Assembly (NCBI GenBank): GCA_027317105.1
Contig: DAHVFH010000176.1
Coordinates: 1-40,508, forward strand
Source: Cytophagales bacterium
Lineage (GTDB): Bacteria; Bacteroidota; Bacteroidia; Cytophagales; Cyclobacteriaceae
Length of the DNA stretch: 40,508 bases
Direction: 5' to 3'
The notes under the pieces are model-generated. The model was not told the DNA's origin. It did no database searches and saw only the letters and a list, made by a program, of their open reading frames with translations. This document shows, in pieces, positions 32,674-40,508 of this stretch. The translations under genes and the position numbers were made by a program. Position 1 is the first letter of the stretch. Every line of letters starts with the position of its first letter.

Positions 32674-35142
32674 TTGAAGGTCGTAAAAAAAATTATTCTC
32701 TATCTATCGCTTACAGTGGTCGTGTTGATCATTGCTTTTAGCGCGTCTGTTTATTTGTTTAAAGACCGGATTATTCAGCAGTTCATTCGTGAGGCGAACA
32801 AAAGCTTAGGGACACCTGTTCAAATTGGTCAAATCGAAATTTCAGCCTGGCGCGGTTTTCCCAACCTCGCTATCACGTTTAGGGATGTGTACGTGGAAGA
32901 CAGCCACGCTGGTCTTTATCCGCTATTAACGGCCAAGTCCGTTTCCTTTTTTCTTAATCCCATCGAAGCGTGGAAAGGAAAATACTCTATTCGCGGATTG
33001 CAAATACATGATAGCGAAACCAATTTAAAAATTAATGATCAAGGCCTTAATAATTTCACAATCGTAAAAAATTCAGGCGGTCGAAATGAAAATATTTCTT
33101 TCGATCTCCGAAATGTGAGACTCTTCAATACGCATGTTTCTTATCGGGATTTGCAAACACGGCAACATTACATTTTTGAGAGTGAAAAACTTATTGCTTC
33201 TGTAACCTTGCGAAAGGCAATCTATGAAATTGAAGGCCAAGGCGATGTGACCATCGGGCAACTTGGGATTGGTGACCTAACGTTATTAAAGAACAAGAAA
33301 ATTATTCTCACCGCCAATTTAAATTATGACGATGAACGCAAATCGGTGGTGATTGAAAAATCGACCTTGAAGTTGGGTAAGTCAGAATTTAACATAACGG
33401 GTAAAAACGAATTTAAGAAGCGCAACCTTGTCGACTTCACCTTGAAAAGTAAGGATACCGACATACAAACCATCCTTTCGCTGTTTCCTTTATCGATCGG
33501 CCAGAAGTTAAAGGAATACAAAAGCCAGGGTGAAATTTATTTTTCACTCACTACAAAGGGTGAAGTTTCAAAAAATAAGAGCCCGTTTCTATCAATTTCG
33601 TTTGGTTGTAAAAATGCTTCATTCTTTCATCCGACCTACAAATCAAAAATAGAAGAGGCCAACCTGGAGGGTTCCTTTGCGAGTTCCTCCATGTCTGATT
33701 TTTCAAATGGCGAGCTATTTCTCAAAAACATTTCAGGGAAACTAAATAGCAAACCATTTACAGCCGATTTCTCCATTCAGGGCTTTAAAGATCAAGATGT
33801 CACCTTGAAATTCAAGGGGGGATTGGATGTAGGCTGGATCAAAAATTTTTATCCGATAGAAGAAGTAAAGGAGCTTTCTGGCGAAGCTAATGCGGATATT
33901 AATTTTGAAGGGAAGATTTCTTTACTGAAAGATAAGCGCACCGCACAACAAGTACGTGCTGAGGGAGCGATTGAGCTAAAAAACATTTCATTAGTTACCG
34001 GAAAACAAAACCTTCATTTTACTGATTGGAATGGCTCTTTACATTTCAACAAAAACGATATTGCCATGAGCAACGTAGGGGGACGATTGGCGAACAGTGA
34101 TTTTTTGCTCAATGGATTTTTGAAAAATGTGATTACTTTTTTACTTTTTGAAAACCAACCAATTGGAATTGAGGCTGATCTGAAATCGAATTTTCTTGAC
34201 CTCGACCAATTGGTTGCCTTTGGCCTAGGCGAAATAGGTTCGAAAGACTTTGGCTTTGCCCTTTCACCAAATTTGCATTTGAATTTTAATTGCGAAGTAA
34301 ACCGAATGCGCTACAAGCGGTTTGCTCCGCGTGCGATAAAAGGCAACCTACTCGTACAAAATCAGATGGCCGTAGCGCGACACCTGGCCCTTGATGTAAT
34401 GGGGGGAACGCTTACCGGTAACGGAATGGTGAACGCCACAAACCCGAAAGCCATAGACGTTTCCTCATCGTTTAAGCTGGACGGGATCAATGTGGATAGC
34501 ATTTTCTATGTTTTTGAAAATTTTTATCAGAATTTCATTGAGGCAAAAAATTTGAAAGGCCAAGCAATTGCCGATGTGAATTTTGAGTTGTCTTTAAACG
34601 AAAAGCTTCACTTGTTCCCTGAAACCCTGATAGCCAATATTAGTGTGCTGATCAAAAATGGAGAACTCAATAATTTTGAGCCACTTCAAAAGCTTAGCCG
34701 GTATCTGGATGATCAGGCCTTGAGCCAATTGCGTTTTGATGATTTAAAAAATGACATCCATATCGAGAACAAGACCATTTTCATTCCGCAGATGGAGGTT
34801 CACAGCAATGCCACCAACATCACCGTGAGTGGAACGCACACCTTCGACCAACACATAGACTACCGGGTAATTGCACCCTTGCGAAACAAAAAGAAAATTG
34901 ATCCCGATGAAGCATTTGGTGCTATTGAAGAGACCGCAGGACAATCCAAAATTTTCCTTAAAATCATCGGCACTTCAGATAACTACGAAGTATCTTTCGA
35001 TAAAGAAGCTACGAAGAAAAAAATTATAAGTGACTTGAAGAAAGAAGTGAATGAGCTAAAAGAAGCGTTTAAAAATCGCGGCATTAAAAAAAAGAAGGAA
35101 CTTGAATTACAAAAAGACGAATATTTTGATTGGGATAATTAA
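32674..35142 (+). CDS. AsmA-like envelope protein
   Basis: 822 residues starting at TTG, as there is no ATG near the N-terminal helix. Residues 1-28 contain one membrane anchor (KKIILYLSLTVVVLIIAFSASVYLF). Next come the AsmA start features GTPVQIGQIEISAWRGFPNLAITFRDVYVED. The large beta-rich middle is typical of AsmA/TamB-type lipid-transfer proteins. The C-terminal AsmA_2-like region has DVMGGTLTGNGMVNATNP and LKNGELNNFEPLQKLSRYLD (as LIKNGELNNFEPL), and a charged coiled tail ends the protein. Its likely role is in outer-membrane lipid homeostasis. The ATPase-free, single-anchor layout is usual for the family. Confidence 0.85.
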   Translation: MKVVKKIILYLSLTVVVLIIAFSASVYLFKDRIIQQFIREANKSLGTPVQIGQIEISAWRGFPNLAITFRDVYVEDSHAGLYPLLTAKSVSFFLNPIEAWKGKYSIRGLQIHDSETNLKINDQGLNNFTIVKNSGGRNENISFDLRNVRLFNTHVSYRDLQTRQHYIFESEKLIASVTLRKAIYEIEGQGDVTIGQLGIGDLTLLKNKKIILTANLNYDDERKSVVIEKSTLKLGKSEFNITGKNEFKKRNLVDFTLKSKDTDIQTILSLFPLSIGQKLKEYKSQGEIYFSLTTKGEVSKNKSPFLSISFGCKNASFFHPTYKSKIEEANLEGSFASSSMSDFSNGELFLKNISGKLNSKPFTADFSIQGFKDQDVTLKFKGGLDVGWIKNFYPIEEVKELSGEANADINFEGKISLLKDKRTAQQVRAEGAIELKNISLVTGKQNLHFTDWNGSLHFNKNDIAMSNVGGRLANSDFLLNGFLKNVITFLLFENQPIGIEADLKSNFLDLDQLVAFGLGEIGSKDFGFALSPNLHLNFNCEVNRMRYKRFAPRAIKGNLLVQNQMAVARHLALDVMGGTLTGNGMVNATNPKAIDVSSSFKLDGINVDSIFYVFENFYQNFIEAKNLKGQAIADVNFELSLNEKLHLFPETLIANISVLIKNGELNNFEPLQKLSRYLDDQALSQLRFDDLKNDIHIENKTIFIPQMEVHSNATNITVSGTHTFDQHIDYRVIAPLRNKKKIDPDEAFGAIEETAGQSKIFLKIIGTSDNYEVSFDKEATKKKIISDLKKEVNELKEAFKNRGIKKKKELELQKDEYFDWDN

Positions 35143-35285
35143 TGTCTGCAATTAAACTCAATAATCCACTAACAGATGTTGGGAAAAAGGTTTTTGGTTA
35201 AGATTTCGATTCGAATAATTGCGGCAGAAGTTGATTGGGAATGAAATTAGTATGATTTTAGGCAAAGATTCGAGCCAAAAAATAC

Positions 35286-35886
35286 ATGCGCCAGCGATTT
35301 GACCAACAATTGAATTTAGGGGTCCATCCCATATCCGAAGTAAAGTTTCCTTTAAAAAGCAGAGATGAATTGCCCCCGATACTTCGTGGGCTTCAATACA
35401 TTTTCATAACCCCCCACTCAACGAGAAAGTGTTTTGATTGCTGGAAGAAAAAATATGCAAAGGGAAAGAGAACACCGGGCGGAAAGGGATGGACCTGTGG
35501 CATATTTTAGTACTGGCCGTAGTCCGTCATGGGCTGAACACCAACTTGGACAGGTTGGAAACAATGGCAAACTACGATGCGCTTATACGCATGGTACTGG
35601 GTGTTCACACCACTGCATTTAGTGCCCCTCAAATAGAGTTTACCTATCAAAGCCCATCGACAACGTTGGCCAGATAGACGAAGCCCTGCTTCAATCCATC
35701 AACCAACTCGTTGTTTGATGACGGCCATGAACTGCTCAAAAAAAAGGTCAGGCTAAAATCGTACTTGAGCTAAAGACAGACAGTTACGCGCTGGAGACCG
35801 ATGTTCATTTCCCCACCGAGCTGAATTTGCTCTGGGACAGTGCCCGCAAATGTTTGGATACTGTAAAAATTAGTGCCAAAAAATAA
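35286..35886 (+). pseudogene. Transposase relic broken over three reading frames
   Basis: Similarity to a Bacteroidota ISNCY-type transposase runs in order through three frames. From 35286: MRQRFDQQLNLGVHPISEV to about 35425. From 35438: MLEEKICKGKENTGRKGMDLW through VVRHGLNTNLDRLETMANYD to 35677. From about 35725: GHELLKK-type sequence, then ELKTDSYALETDVHFPTELN to the stop at 35884-35886. At least two frame changes and a stop after QLVV separate the pieces. No clear terminal inverted repeats are seen. Only the N-terminal third to half of a full transposase remains, so the element is dead. Family naming is from memory. Confidence 0.72.
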
Positions 35887-35950
35887 AATTGATGCGCTTT
35901 CTTGCAGACACTACTTAACTTGTCAGAATTTCGCCTTTCCTACAAGATTT

Positions 35951-36202
35951 CTATTTGAATTGACTTATCTGCGCTCGAGTTAAAACCTGACTCATAACAT
36001 ATTTATTACAAGAATCCGCGAAAATAACTTGCTGGGTTTTTTGCCAAGAGGCACAAGGCCCCAATCCGTTAGCTACGTAATGGCATTTCCAAGTAATCGC
36101 CTGGTCAGGTGTTACTGACACAATTTGATATAAACTGGAACTGTCGCATTCCCCGCAACCGGTTAAGAAACAATAAACGATAGACAAAAGACAGTACTTC
36201 AT
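35951..36202 (-). CDS. Small putative lipoprotein
   Basis: 83 residues from the ATG at 36202 (MKYCLLSIVYCFLTGCGECDS); an ATG three codons upstream is possible. The lipobox LTGC marks Cys16 as the lipidated residue. The mature part holds six more cysteines (for example KCHY, GPCASW, DSCNKY), so disulfides are likely. I recognise no family. It is a lone gene beside the transposase relic, and its coding status rests on the good signal peptide. Confidence 0.5.
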   Translation of the reverse strand: MKYCLLSIVYCFLTGCGECDSSSLYQIVSVTPDQAITWKCHYVANGLGPCASWQKTQQVIFADSCNKYVMSQVLTRAQISQFK

Positions 36203-36321
36203 TCGACACATAACGAAATGAATACGCTTGTGGTATCAAAAGTTACCCTCGGGATGGCGATAATCGCGATTAACTGTTTAAATGTAATTCGAGCTGTCTA
36301 TAGGCATGGTTGAACGGCAAA

Positions 36322-36726
36322 TCAGGAATGCAAAATACCATCCCTATCCAGTTCTTTGATAAAAACCAAATTGGCCTCGCAAATTGAGTCTGGCACAAAC
36401 ACAAATTTTTTATCGTAAATCTGAGTGCCATAGTAATAACTGACCCAATATTCGTTGTTGAGATGAAAAACGTTTGGATCGATAGGCTCGATGGTTATAG
36501 ATCCTTTTGCCGGCACGGTTTCCAAAAAATGACGCAGGGTGGAAGTTCGCTGTTCTTCTCCATTTTTTTCTCCATAGCCCCGGCTAGCCACCAGGGTGTT
36601 TTCCAAATCAAAATCATTATTGTTCAGCAAATACACTTTCCACTCGTCCTGGCTTAATAAATTCTTTTCTTGTGCTATCGCCAACGTCACGTTCTTTACT
36701 TCCGGAATGTCAATGTCTTTTTTCAT
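36322..36726 (-). CDS. Conserved hypothetical protein coupled to lipB
   Basis: 134 residues starting MKKDIDIPEVKNVTLAIAQEKN, with a beta-rich pattern: EWKVYLLNNNDFDLENTLVASRGYGE, TSTLRHFLETV, ITIEPI, YWVSYYYGTQIYDKKFVFVPDSICEANLVFIKEL. No signal peptide or TM segment. I recall similar Bacteroidota proteins of the same length but no function. The start overlaps the lipB stop by 4 bp (ATGA), so it is translated with LipB. A link to lipoylation is context inference only. Confidence 0.8.
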   Translation of the reverse strand: MKKDIDIPEVKNVTLAIAQEKNLLSQDEWKVYLLNNNDFDLENTLVASRGYGEKNGEEQRTSTLRHFLETVPAKGSITIEPIDPNVFHLNNEYWVSYYYGTQIYDKKFVFVPDSICEANLVFIKELDRDGILHS

Positions 36727-37439
36727 GATAATTGCATTTCAAACAAGGAAACAATTTGTTGCTTCAATAGTTCCTTTACACGGTCTAGTGGTTGAGTTGC
36801 CTTCAATTCCTTTTCCATTGAAGTGACGGCCTTGTCCGGAATGCCGCAAGGCACAATATGGTTGAAATAATCCAACGCGGTGTTTACATTTAATGCCAGT
36901 CCGTGCATGGTCACCCATCGGCTGGTCTTCACACCCAGTGCACAAATTTTCCTCGCCTTGAGCGGATCTTCCCAATCGAGCCACACACCAGTCAATCCTT
37001 TTATTCGCCCCGATTCAATTCCAAATGCTTTTAAGGTAAGAATCACCGATTCTTCCAGCATTCTCATGTATTGATGGATGTCGGTAAAAAAATTCTCCAA
37101 GTCAATCACCGGATAAACCACAATTTGCCCCGGCCCATGGTAAGTGATGTCTCCTCCCCGGTTGATCGGATAAAAACTTGCCCCGATAGAAGAAAGGTTT
37201 TCAACGGGCATCACCAGGTTTTTTTCATCGCCACTTTTTCCGAGCGTATACACGTGTGGGTGTTCGCAGAAGAGCAAATAGTTGTTGGTTGTATGTTGGT
37301 CGTTGGCCACGCGATTTCGATTCTCCGATTTAACGGCTAGAATTTTATTGAATAGATCGGTTTGATAGTCCCAGGCTTTTTGGTAATCCATCAGGCCAAG
37401 ATCAATAAATTGTGTGTGTTTGTTAAGGTTGGAATTCAT
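36723..37439 (-). CDS. lipB: Octanoyltransferase LipB
   Basis: 238 residues. Transfers octanoyl groups from acyl carrier protein to lipoyl domains. Family motifs: NRGGDITYHGPGQIVVYPVIDL (residues 93-114), LTGVWLD, catalytic K171 in ALGVKTSRWVTMHG and the acyl-thioester Cys C198 in VPCGIPDKAVTSM. The length is normal. lipA is not in the window. Divergent from yraN with a 70-bp shared leader. Confidence 0.93.
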   Translation of the reverse strand: MNSNLNKHTQFIDLGLMDYQKAWDYQTDLFNKILAVKSENRNRVANDQHTTNNYLLFCEHPHVYTLGKSGDEKNLVMPVENLSSIGASFYPINRGGDITYHGPGQIVVYPVIDLENFFTDIHQYMRMLEESVILTLKAFGIESGRIKGLTGVWLDWEDPLKARKICALGVKTSRWVTMHGLALNVNTALDYFNHIVPCGIPDKAVTSMEKELKATQPLDRVKELLKQQIVSLFEMQLS

Positions 37440-37453
37440 TAAAAACGCTTCAT

Positions 37454-37484
37454 TTTAATTTCTATGTTTTGGTCCTTAACTTTA
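37454..37484 (+). promoter_or_regulatory. Candidate promoter for yraN
   Basis: TTTA at 37454-37457, 19 bases of spacer and TAACTTTA at 37477-37484 resemble the Bacteroidota TTTG/TAnnTTTG promoter with one mismatch in each box. The GTG start of yraN is 25 bases downstream. Confidence 0.35.
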
Positions 37485-37509
37485 GTTTTCAAAGGTAAAA
37501 CAAAAACCG

Positions 37510-37863
37510 GTGAGCGATAAAATAAAAAAAGGTAAAGAAGGCGAAGCGCTAGCGGCTGATTTTTTAGTGAATAAGGGATTTGAAATCATCGCACGTAACT
37601 ATCGGCACAAGCGGTCAGAAATTGATTTGATTGTAAGAAAAGACAACTGGTTGGTTTTTGTGGAGGTAAAAATGCGCAGCTCAGATGCGTATGGCTACCC
37701 CGAAGATTTTGTGGATTATAAAAAAGCGAAGAATATCATTGACGGAGCGGAGGAATATACATACCAACAAAACTGGCAAGGCAACGTGCGCTACGATATT
37801 ATTTCCATCCGTGATCAGCATGGAGAAAAAGAAATTGTGCATATTGAAGATGCCTTTTATTAA
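37510..37863 (+). CDS. yraN: YraN family (UPF0102) nuclease-fold protein
   Basis: 117 residues from GTG. The pattern KGKEGEALAADFLVNKGFEIIARNYRHKRSEIDLIVRKDNWLVFVEVKMRSS carries the restriction-endonuclease-like core: Glu near the start, E-x-D in SEIDLI and E-x-K in FVEVK. DUF/UPF0102 members are cytosolic and the role is not settled. The length is standard. The AraC-type gene begins 6 bp later. Confidence 0.9.
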   Translation: MSDKIKKGKEGEALAADFLVNKGFEIIARNYRHKRSEIDLIVRKDNWLVFVEVKMRSSDAYGYPEDFVDYKKAKNIIDGAEEYTYQQNWQGNVRYDIISIRDQHGEKEIVHIEDAFY

Positions 37864-37869
37864 TCAAAA

Positions 37870-38316
37870 ATGAAACTAAAGGAATACCCCAAAATATATC
37901 TCTACAAGCGAGTGGTTCATGCAAAGATGTATATCGATAAGAACTTTTTTGAGGCACTGAATTTGAATCTTGTTTCAGATGAAGCAACTTTTTCAAAATT
38001 CCATTTTATCCGGCTGTTCAAAACAATTTATAGCCTCACACCTCATCAATATTTAAGAAAAGTGAGAATGGAGAACGCCAAATTTCTTTTAGCGCAAGGT
38101 CATTCCATAACGGGCGCATGCGAGCGTTCAGGATTTGAAAGTGTAAGTACGTTCACTTCTCTTTTTAAAAAAGAAAACGGAACAACTCCTGCCGTCTATA
38201 GACAACTTAAATTAGCGTTACGAAATGAAATGAAATTTCAACCGAACCATTTCATTCCTAATTGCTTTGCGGCTGTAAATGAATTGAAAAAAAGCAATTT
38301 TGAAGAAGTAGCGTAA
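37870..38316 (+). CDS. AraC-type HTH regulator, DNA-binding part only
   Basis: 148 residues. Residues about 12-115 make a double helix-turn-helix domain: FFEALNLNLVSDEATFSKFHFIRLFKTIYSLTPHQYLRKVRMENAKFLL and the second helix pair SITGACERSGFESVSTFTSLFKKENGTTPAVYR. No N-terminal ligand-binding domain is present, so it may be controlled by level or by a separate protein. The VOC and DUF1801 genes follow at once, the expected target unit. Confidence 0.87.
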   Translation: MKLKEYPKIYLYKRVVHAKMYIDKNFFEALNLNLVSDEATFSKFHFIRLFKTIYSLTPHQYLRKVRMENAKFLLAQGHSITGACERSGFESVSTFTSLFKKENGTTPAVYRQLKLALRNEMKFQPNHFIPNCFAAVNELKKSNFEEVA

Positions 38317-38354
38317 CCAAAATATTGCTCAGGTTTGTATAAAAAAACAAAATT

Positions 38355-38765
38355 ATGATTTCAAAATTATCTCACGTAAGCATTTATGTTCTTGACCAGA
38401 GTAGCGCACGAGAATTTTATGTGAACAAGCTCGGGTTCAAAATTCACACGGATGCCCCAATGGGGCCGGATACCCAATGGCTTACAGTTACTCCTCCGGA
38501 TCAACCGGATCTAGAAATTGCCATAATGCCTGTAAAAGAAGGAATGACATTTACGAAGGAGTCCGCCAAGGCAATGAGAACATTGATTGAGAATGGAACT
38601 TTTGGCTTTGGTGTTTTTGAGTGCCACGACATTTATGCCACGTATGAAGAACTAAAGGCTAAAGGCGTTAAATTTAAAAAGGAGCCTACTAAAGAATTTT
38701 ATGGAATAGAAGCATTGTTTCAAGATGATTCCGGAAACTGGTTTTCTTTGGGGCAAAAAAATTAA
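38355..38765 (+). CDS. VOC family (glyoxalase-like) protein
   Basis: 136 residues with two beta-alpha-beta-beta-beta units: SHVSIYVLDQSSAREFYVNKLGFKIHTDAPMGPDTQWLTVTPP and, later, FGFGVFECHDIYATYEELKAKGVKFKKEPTKEFYGIEALFQDDSGNWFSL. Metal-site candidates are H7 near the start and E126-like residues in the last strand, as in dioxygenase or isomerase members. The substrate is unknown. It lies between the AraC-type regulator and the DUF1801 gene, 39 bp after the first, in one probable operon. Confidence 0.9.
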   Translation: MISKLSHVSIYVLDQSSAREFYVNKLGFKIHTDAPMGPDTQWLTVTPPDQPDLEIAIMPVKEGMTFTKESAKAMRTLIENGTFGFGVFECHDIYATYEELKAKGVKFKKEPTKEFYGIEALFQDDSGNWFSLGQKN

Positions 38766-38767
38766 TC

Positions 38768-39397
38768 ATGCCTAAAAACAAACAAGTAGATGCCTACATC
38801 GCCAAGTCGGCTGACTTCGCAAAACCGATTCTCAACCACTTGCGCGAACTGGTCCATAAGGCTTGCCCCGAAGTAGAAGAGAAAATAAAATGGGGGTTTC
38901 CCAACTTCGATTACAAAGGAGTAATGTGCAACATGGCCGCCTTCAAAAAGCATTGCTCATTTGGGTTCTGGAAATATTCATTGATCCATGATCCTAAAGG
39001 AATTCTTACCTCAAGAAATGAAGGTGGAAGCATGGGCAACTTCGATCGCATAACCGCTTTGAAAGATTTACCCTCCGATAAAATCCTTTTGGGCTTTCTT
39101 AAGCAAGCTGTGGAACTCAATGAAAAAGAAATAAAACGACCGGTGAAGACCACACTGAAAGGATCCAAGTCAATTGCAACCCCGGATTATCTGGCAAAGG
39201 CGTTAAAGAAAAACAAAAAAGCGAGTGAGGTCTTTGCAAATTTTGCCTACTCACACCGCAAAGAATACATCCAATGGTTTGAAGAAGCCAAAACGGAAGA
39301 GACACGACACAAACGCATCGCGCAAGCCATCGAGTGGATCTGCGAAGGCAAAGGAAGGAATTGGAAATACGAGAAGAAAAAACATTATCGATTATAG
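38768..39397 (+). CDS. DUF1801 / OmdA domain protein (YdeI-like)
   Basis: 209 residues. The N-terminal part (VDAYIAKSADFAKPILNHLRELVHKACPEVEEKIKWGFPNFDYKG) is DUF1801. The C-terminal part (DYLAKALKKNKKASEVFANFAYSHRKEYIQWFEEAKTEETRHKRIAQAIEWICEGKGRNWKYE) is the bacteriocin-protection YdeI/OmpD-associated domain. The arrangement is a recognised one with unclear function, loosely tied to envelope stress. It starts two bases after the VOC stop. Confidence 0.88.
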   Translation: MPKNKQVDAYIAKSADFAKPILNHLRELVHKACPEVEEKIKWGFPNFDYKGVMCNMAAFKKHCSFGFWKYSLIHDPKGILTSRNEGGSMGNFDRITALKDLPSDKILLGFLKQAVELNEKEIKRPVKTTLKGSKSIATPDYLAKALKKNKKASEVFANFAYSHRKEYIQWFEEAKTEETRHKRIAQAIEWICEGKGRNWKYEKKKHYRL

Positions 39398-39585
39398 GTC
39401 ATTTCTTCGCCTTTCAGAGATGGCAGCGAAGTAAATATTTGTTCAAAAACAGAAAAACCGTGTTTGAAAGAAGGGTATTCTAAACTTTCGGAATTGATAA
39501 TTGATAATTGAACATTTACAAATTTGCCAATTGGATCAATCCCCTTCGTCATTCCCTTCTCCGAAGCCGACACACCTTTTGTCAT
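39398..39585. other. Non-coding stretch with no clear feature
   Basis: Contains AT-rich short repeats (TTGATAATTGATAATTG near 39495) and low coding quality on both strands. A minus-strand frame 39385-39585 exists, but its composition is unconvincing. It separates the DUF1801 gene from the S9 peptidase relic. Confidence 0.4.
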
Positions 39586-39820
39586 CTATTCGGGCATGGG
39601 TTTATCTTTCAGATAATGATCAAAGAATTGCATCATGCGGATGGCAAAGTCGGTTTTGTCTTGGCGCTGGGTGAGGCCGTGACCTTGCCCGTTATAGTTG
39701 AGCATCCACACGGGCTTGTTTAATCTTCGTAACGCCATATAATATTCAATGCCCTGGTACTACGACACCGCGCCATCACCATCGGTAGTGAATATATTTT
39801 CAATCGCGAGGCTTTATACT
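39586..39820 (-). pseudogene. C-terminal relic of an S9 (prolyl oligopeptidase) peptidase
   Basis: Minus-strand codons give DGDGAVS, a TAG at 39760-39762, then YQGIEYYMALRRLNKPVWML, NYNGQGHGLTQRQ and FAIRMMQFFDHYLKDKPMPE before the stop at 39586-39588. This is the catalytic Asp/His end of an S9 peptidase (usually DxDGAVPWYQGIE and NxxGHG). The frame is continuous except for the TAG, which replaces a Trp-type position. The rest of the gene is gone upstream, where a further stop occurs near 39815. A non-functional remnant. Confidence 0.7.
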
Positions 39821-39833
39821 ATAATTTCAAAAT

Positions 39834-40508
39834 TCACACCCTTGCCTCCATCTCATTCATCACTTTAGTTTGCACCTGAATTGATTCGTGGTGGATCAAG
39901 CGGAGGAGATCGCGGGTGAAGCCTTCGTCCAGGCCCATCGCCTTGCCCAAAGTCACGCGGGTTTTAATGATCTCTTCCCAACGGTTCACTTGCAAGATTG
40001 TCACCTTGTTATCTTTCTTGTACTGCCCGATCTTTTCTGAAATTTTCATCCGAGAAGACATCTTCTGCATGATCTCATCATCGAGGTGATCAATCTGGTC
40101 GCGCAGTACGCTGAGTTTATCTTTAAATGTTTTGTTTTCGCTGGAAGGAGTGCGCACTACCAATTCGCTAATAATTTTCCCGAGCACGGCAGGCGTCACT
40201 TGTTGTTTGGCATCACTCCAGGCAGCATCGGGGTTGATGTGGCTTTCGATCATTAAACCGGCCATGTCGAGGTCGAGGGCTTTTTGAGAAACAAAGGCGA
40301 TAAGGTCGCGGTTACCCGAAATGTGGCTGGGGTCACAGATGATATCCAGTTCAGGGAAACGAGTTTTCAATTCGATGGCGATATCCCACATCGGCAAGTT
40401 CCTGAACGGACCTTTTTCAGAAGAAGAAAAGCCACGATGGATGGCTGCCATTTTTGTGATGCCAGCTTTGTTCAACCGCTCCAAGGCACCGATCCATAAT
40501 TCTAGGTC
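39834..40508 (-). CDS. Bifunctional DAHP synthase / chorismate mutase (3' part, runs off the edge)
   Basis: 224 codons are inside the window. The frame is open at the right edge, so the start lies beyond. The first part matches a type I KDSA-like DAHP synthase C-terminus: AAIHRGFSSSEKGPFRNLP, DIICDPSHISGNRDLIAFVSQKALDLDMAGLMIESHINPDAAWSDAKQQ. The last ~95 residues form a chorismate mutase type II domain (LSVLRDQIDHLDDEIMQKMSSRMKISEKIGQYKKDNKVTILQVNRWEEIIKTRV). It would couple entry into the shikimate route with prephenate formation. The fusion with the mutase at the C-terminus is common in Bacteroidota. Confidence 0.92.
   Translation of the reverse strand, partial: DLELWIGALERLNKAGITKMAAIHRGFSSSEKGPFRNLPMWDIAIELKTRFPELDIICDPSHISGNRDLIAFVSQKALDLDMAGLMIESHINPDAAWSDAKQQVTPAVLGKIISELVVRTPSSENKTFKDKLSVLRDQIDHLDDEIMQKMSSRMKISEKIGQYKKDNKVTILQVNRWEEIIKTRVTLGKAMGLDEGFTRDLLRLIHHESIQVQTKVMNEMEARV

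Noticed and set aside
39385..39585. 66-codon minus-strand frame after the peptidase relic
   Set aside because: Contains AT-rich short repeats and overlaps the end of the DUF1801 gene; no coding evidence.

Overview
The window looks like chromosomal DNA of a Bacteroidota bacterium, most likely of the Cytophagales type. The base composition is moderately AT-rich. Shine-Dalgarno sites are weak. Several upstream regions carry TTG...TAnnTTTG-like promoters. The gene families fit as well: OMP_b-brl_3 TonB receptor, YceI pairs, ECF sigma plus small zinc anti-sigma, MerA-like FAD enzyme beside an arsenosugar-type ArsM. No rRNA, tRNA or CRISPR array was seen.

Positions 1-4.5 kb hold an arsenic/redox remnant. 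The end of an IS21-like element, with four 24-bp direct repeats, has removed the 5' part of an ArsM-type methyltransferase. It is followed by a FAD disulfide oxidoreductase, a small membrane protein, a decayed small secreted protein and a hydrolase-OsmC fusion. Positions 4.6-10.1 kb are the most interesting stretch. A two-gene osmoprotectant-class ABC transporter (ATPase plus fused binding protein-permease) converges, with a 4-bp gap, on a four-gene operon: DUF427 protein, DUF5996-like protein, EgtB and EgtD. EgtB and EgtD make ergothioneine. The transporter therefore may carry ergothioneine or related betaines, and the two DUF proteins are candidate partners.

Positions 10.5-15.9 kb hold an ECF sigma factor, its zinc-type anti-sigma, an OB-fold protein, two YceI proteins, a thioredoxin, an orphan histidine kinase and a frameshifted ArsR-type regulator whose palindromic operator is still perfect.

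Positions 16.0-26.5 kb hold a complete heme pathway on one strand, in the order hemA-hemC-hemD-hemE-hemF / hemB-hemL-hemN-hemH / hemJ. It runs from glutamyl-tRNA to protoheme and has both oxygen-dependent (HemF) and oxygen-independent (HemN) coproporphyrinogen oxidases. Long imperfect palindromes of one REP-like family break it between hemF and hemB (two copies) and between hemH and hemJ (one). A fourth copy follows the OB-fold gene.

Positions 26.8-35.1 kb hold separate genes: a TonB-dependent receptor, a Tat-exported PLP enzyme, a membrane-anchored glutamate-synthase-type FMN protein and a large AsmA-like protein. Positions 35.2-40.5 kb mix relics and housekeeping: a transposase broken in three frames, a small lipoprotein, lipB with a coupled hypothetical gene, yraN, an AraC-type regulator, a VOC protein, a DUF1801/OmdA protein, an S9 peptidase relic and the 3' part of a DAHP synthase-chorismate mutase gene that runs off the right edge.
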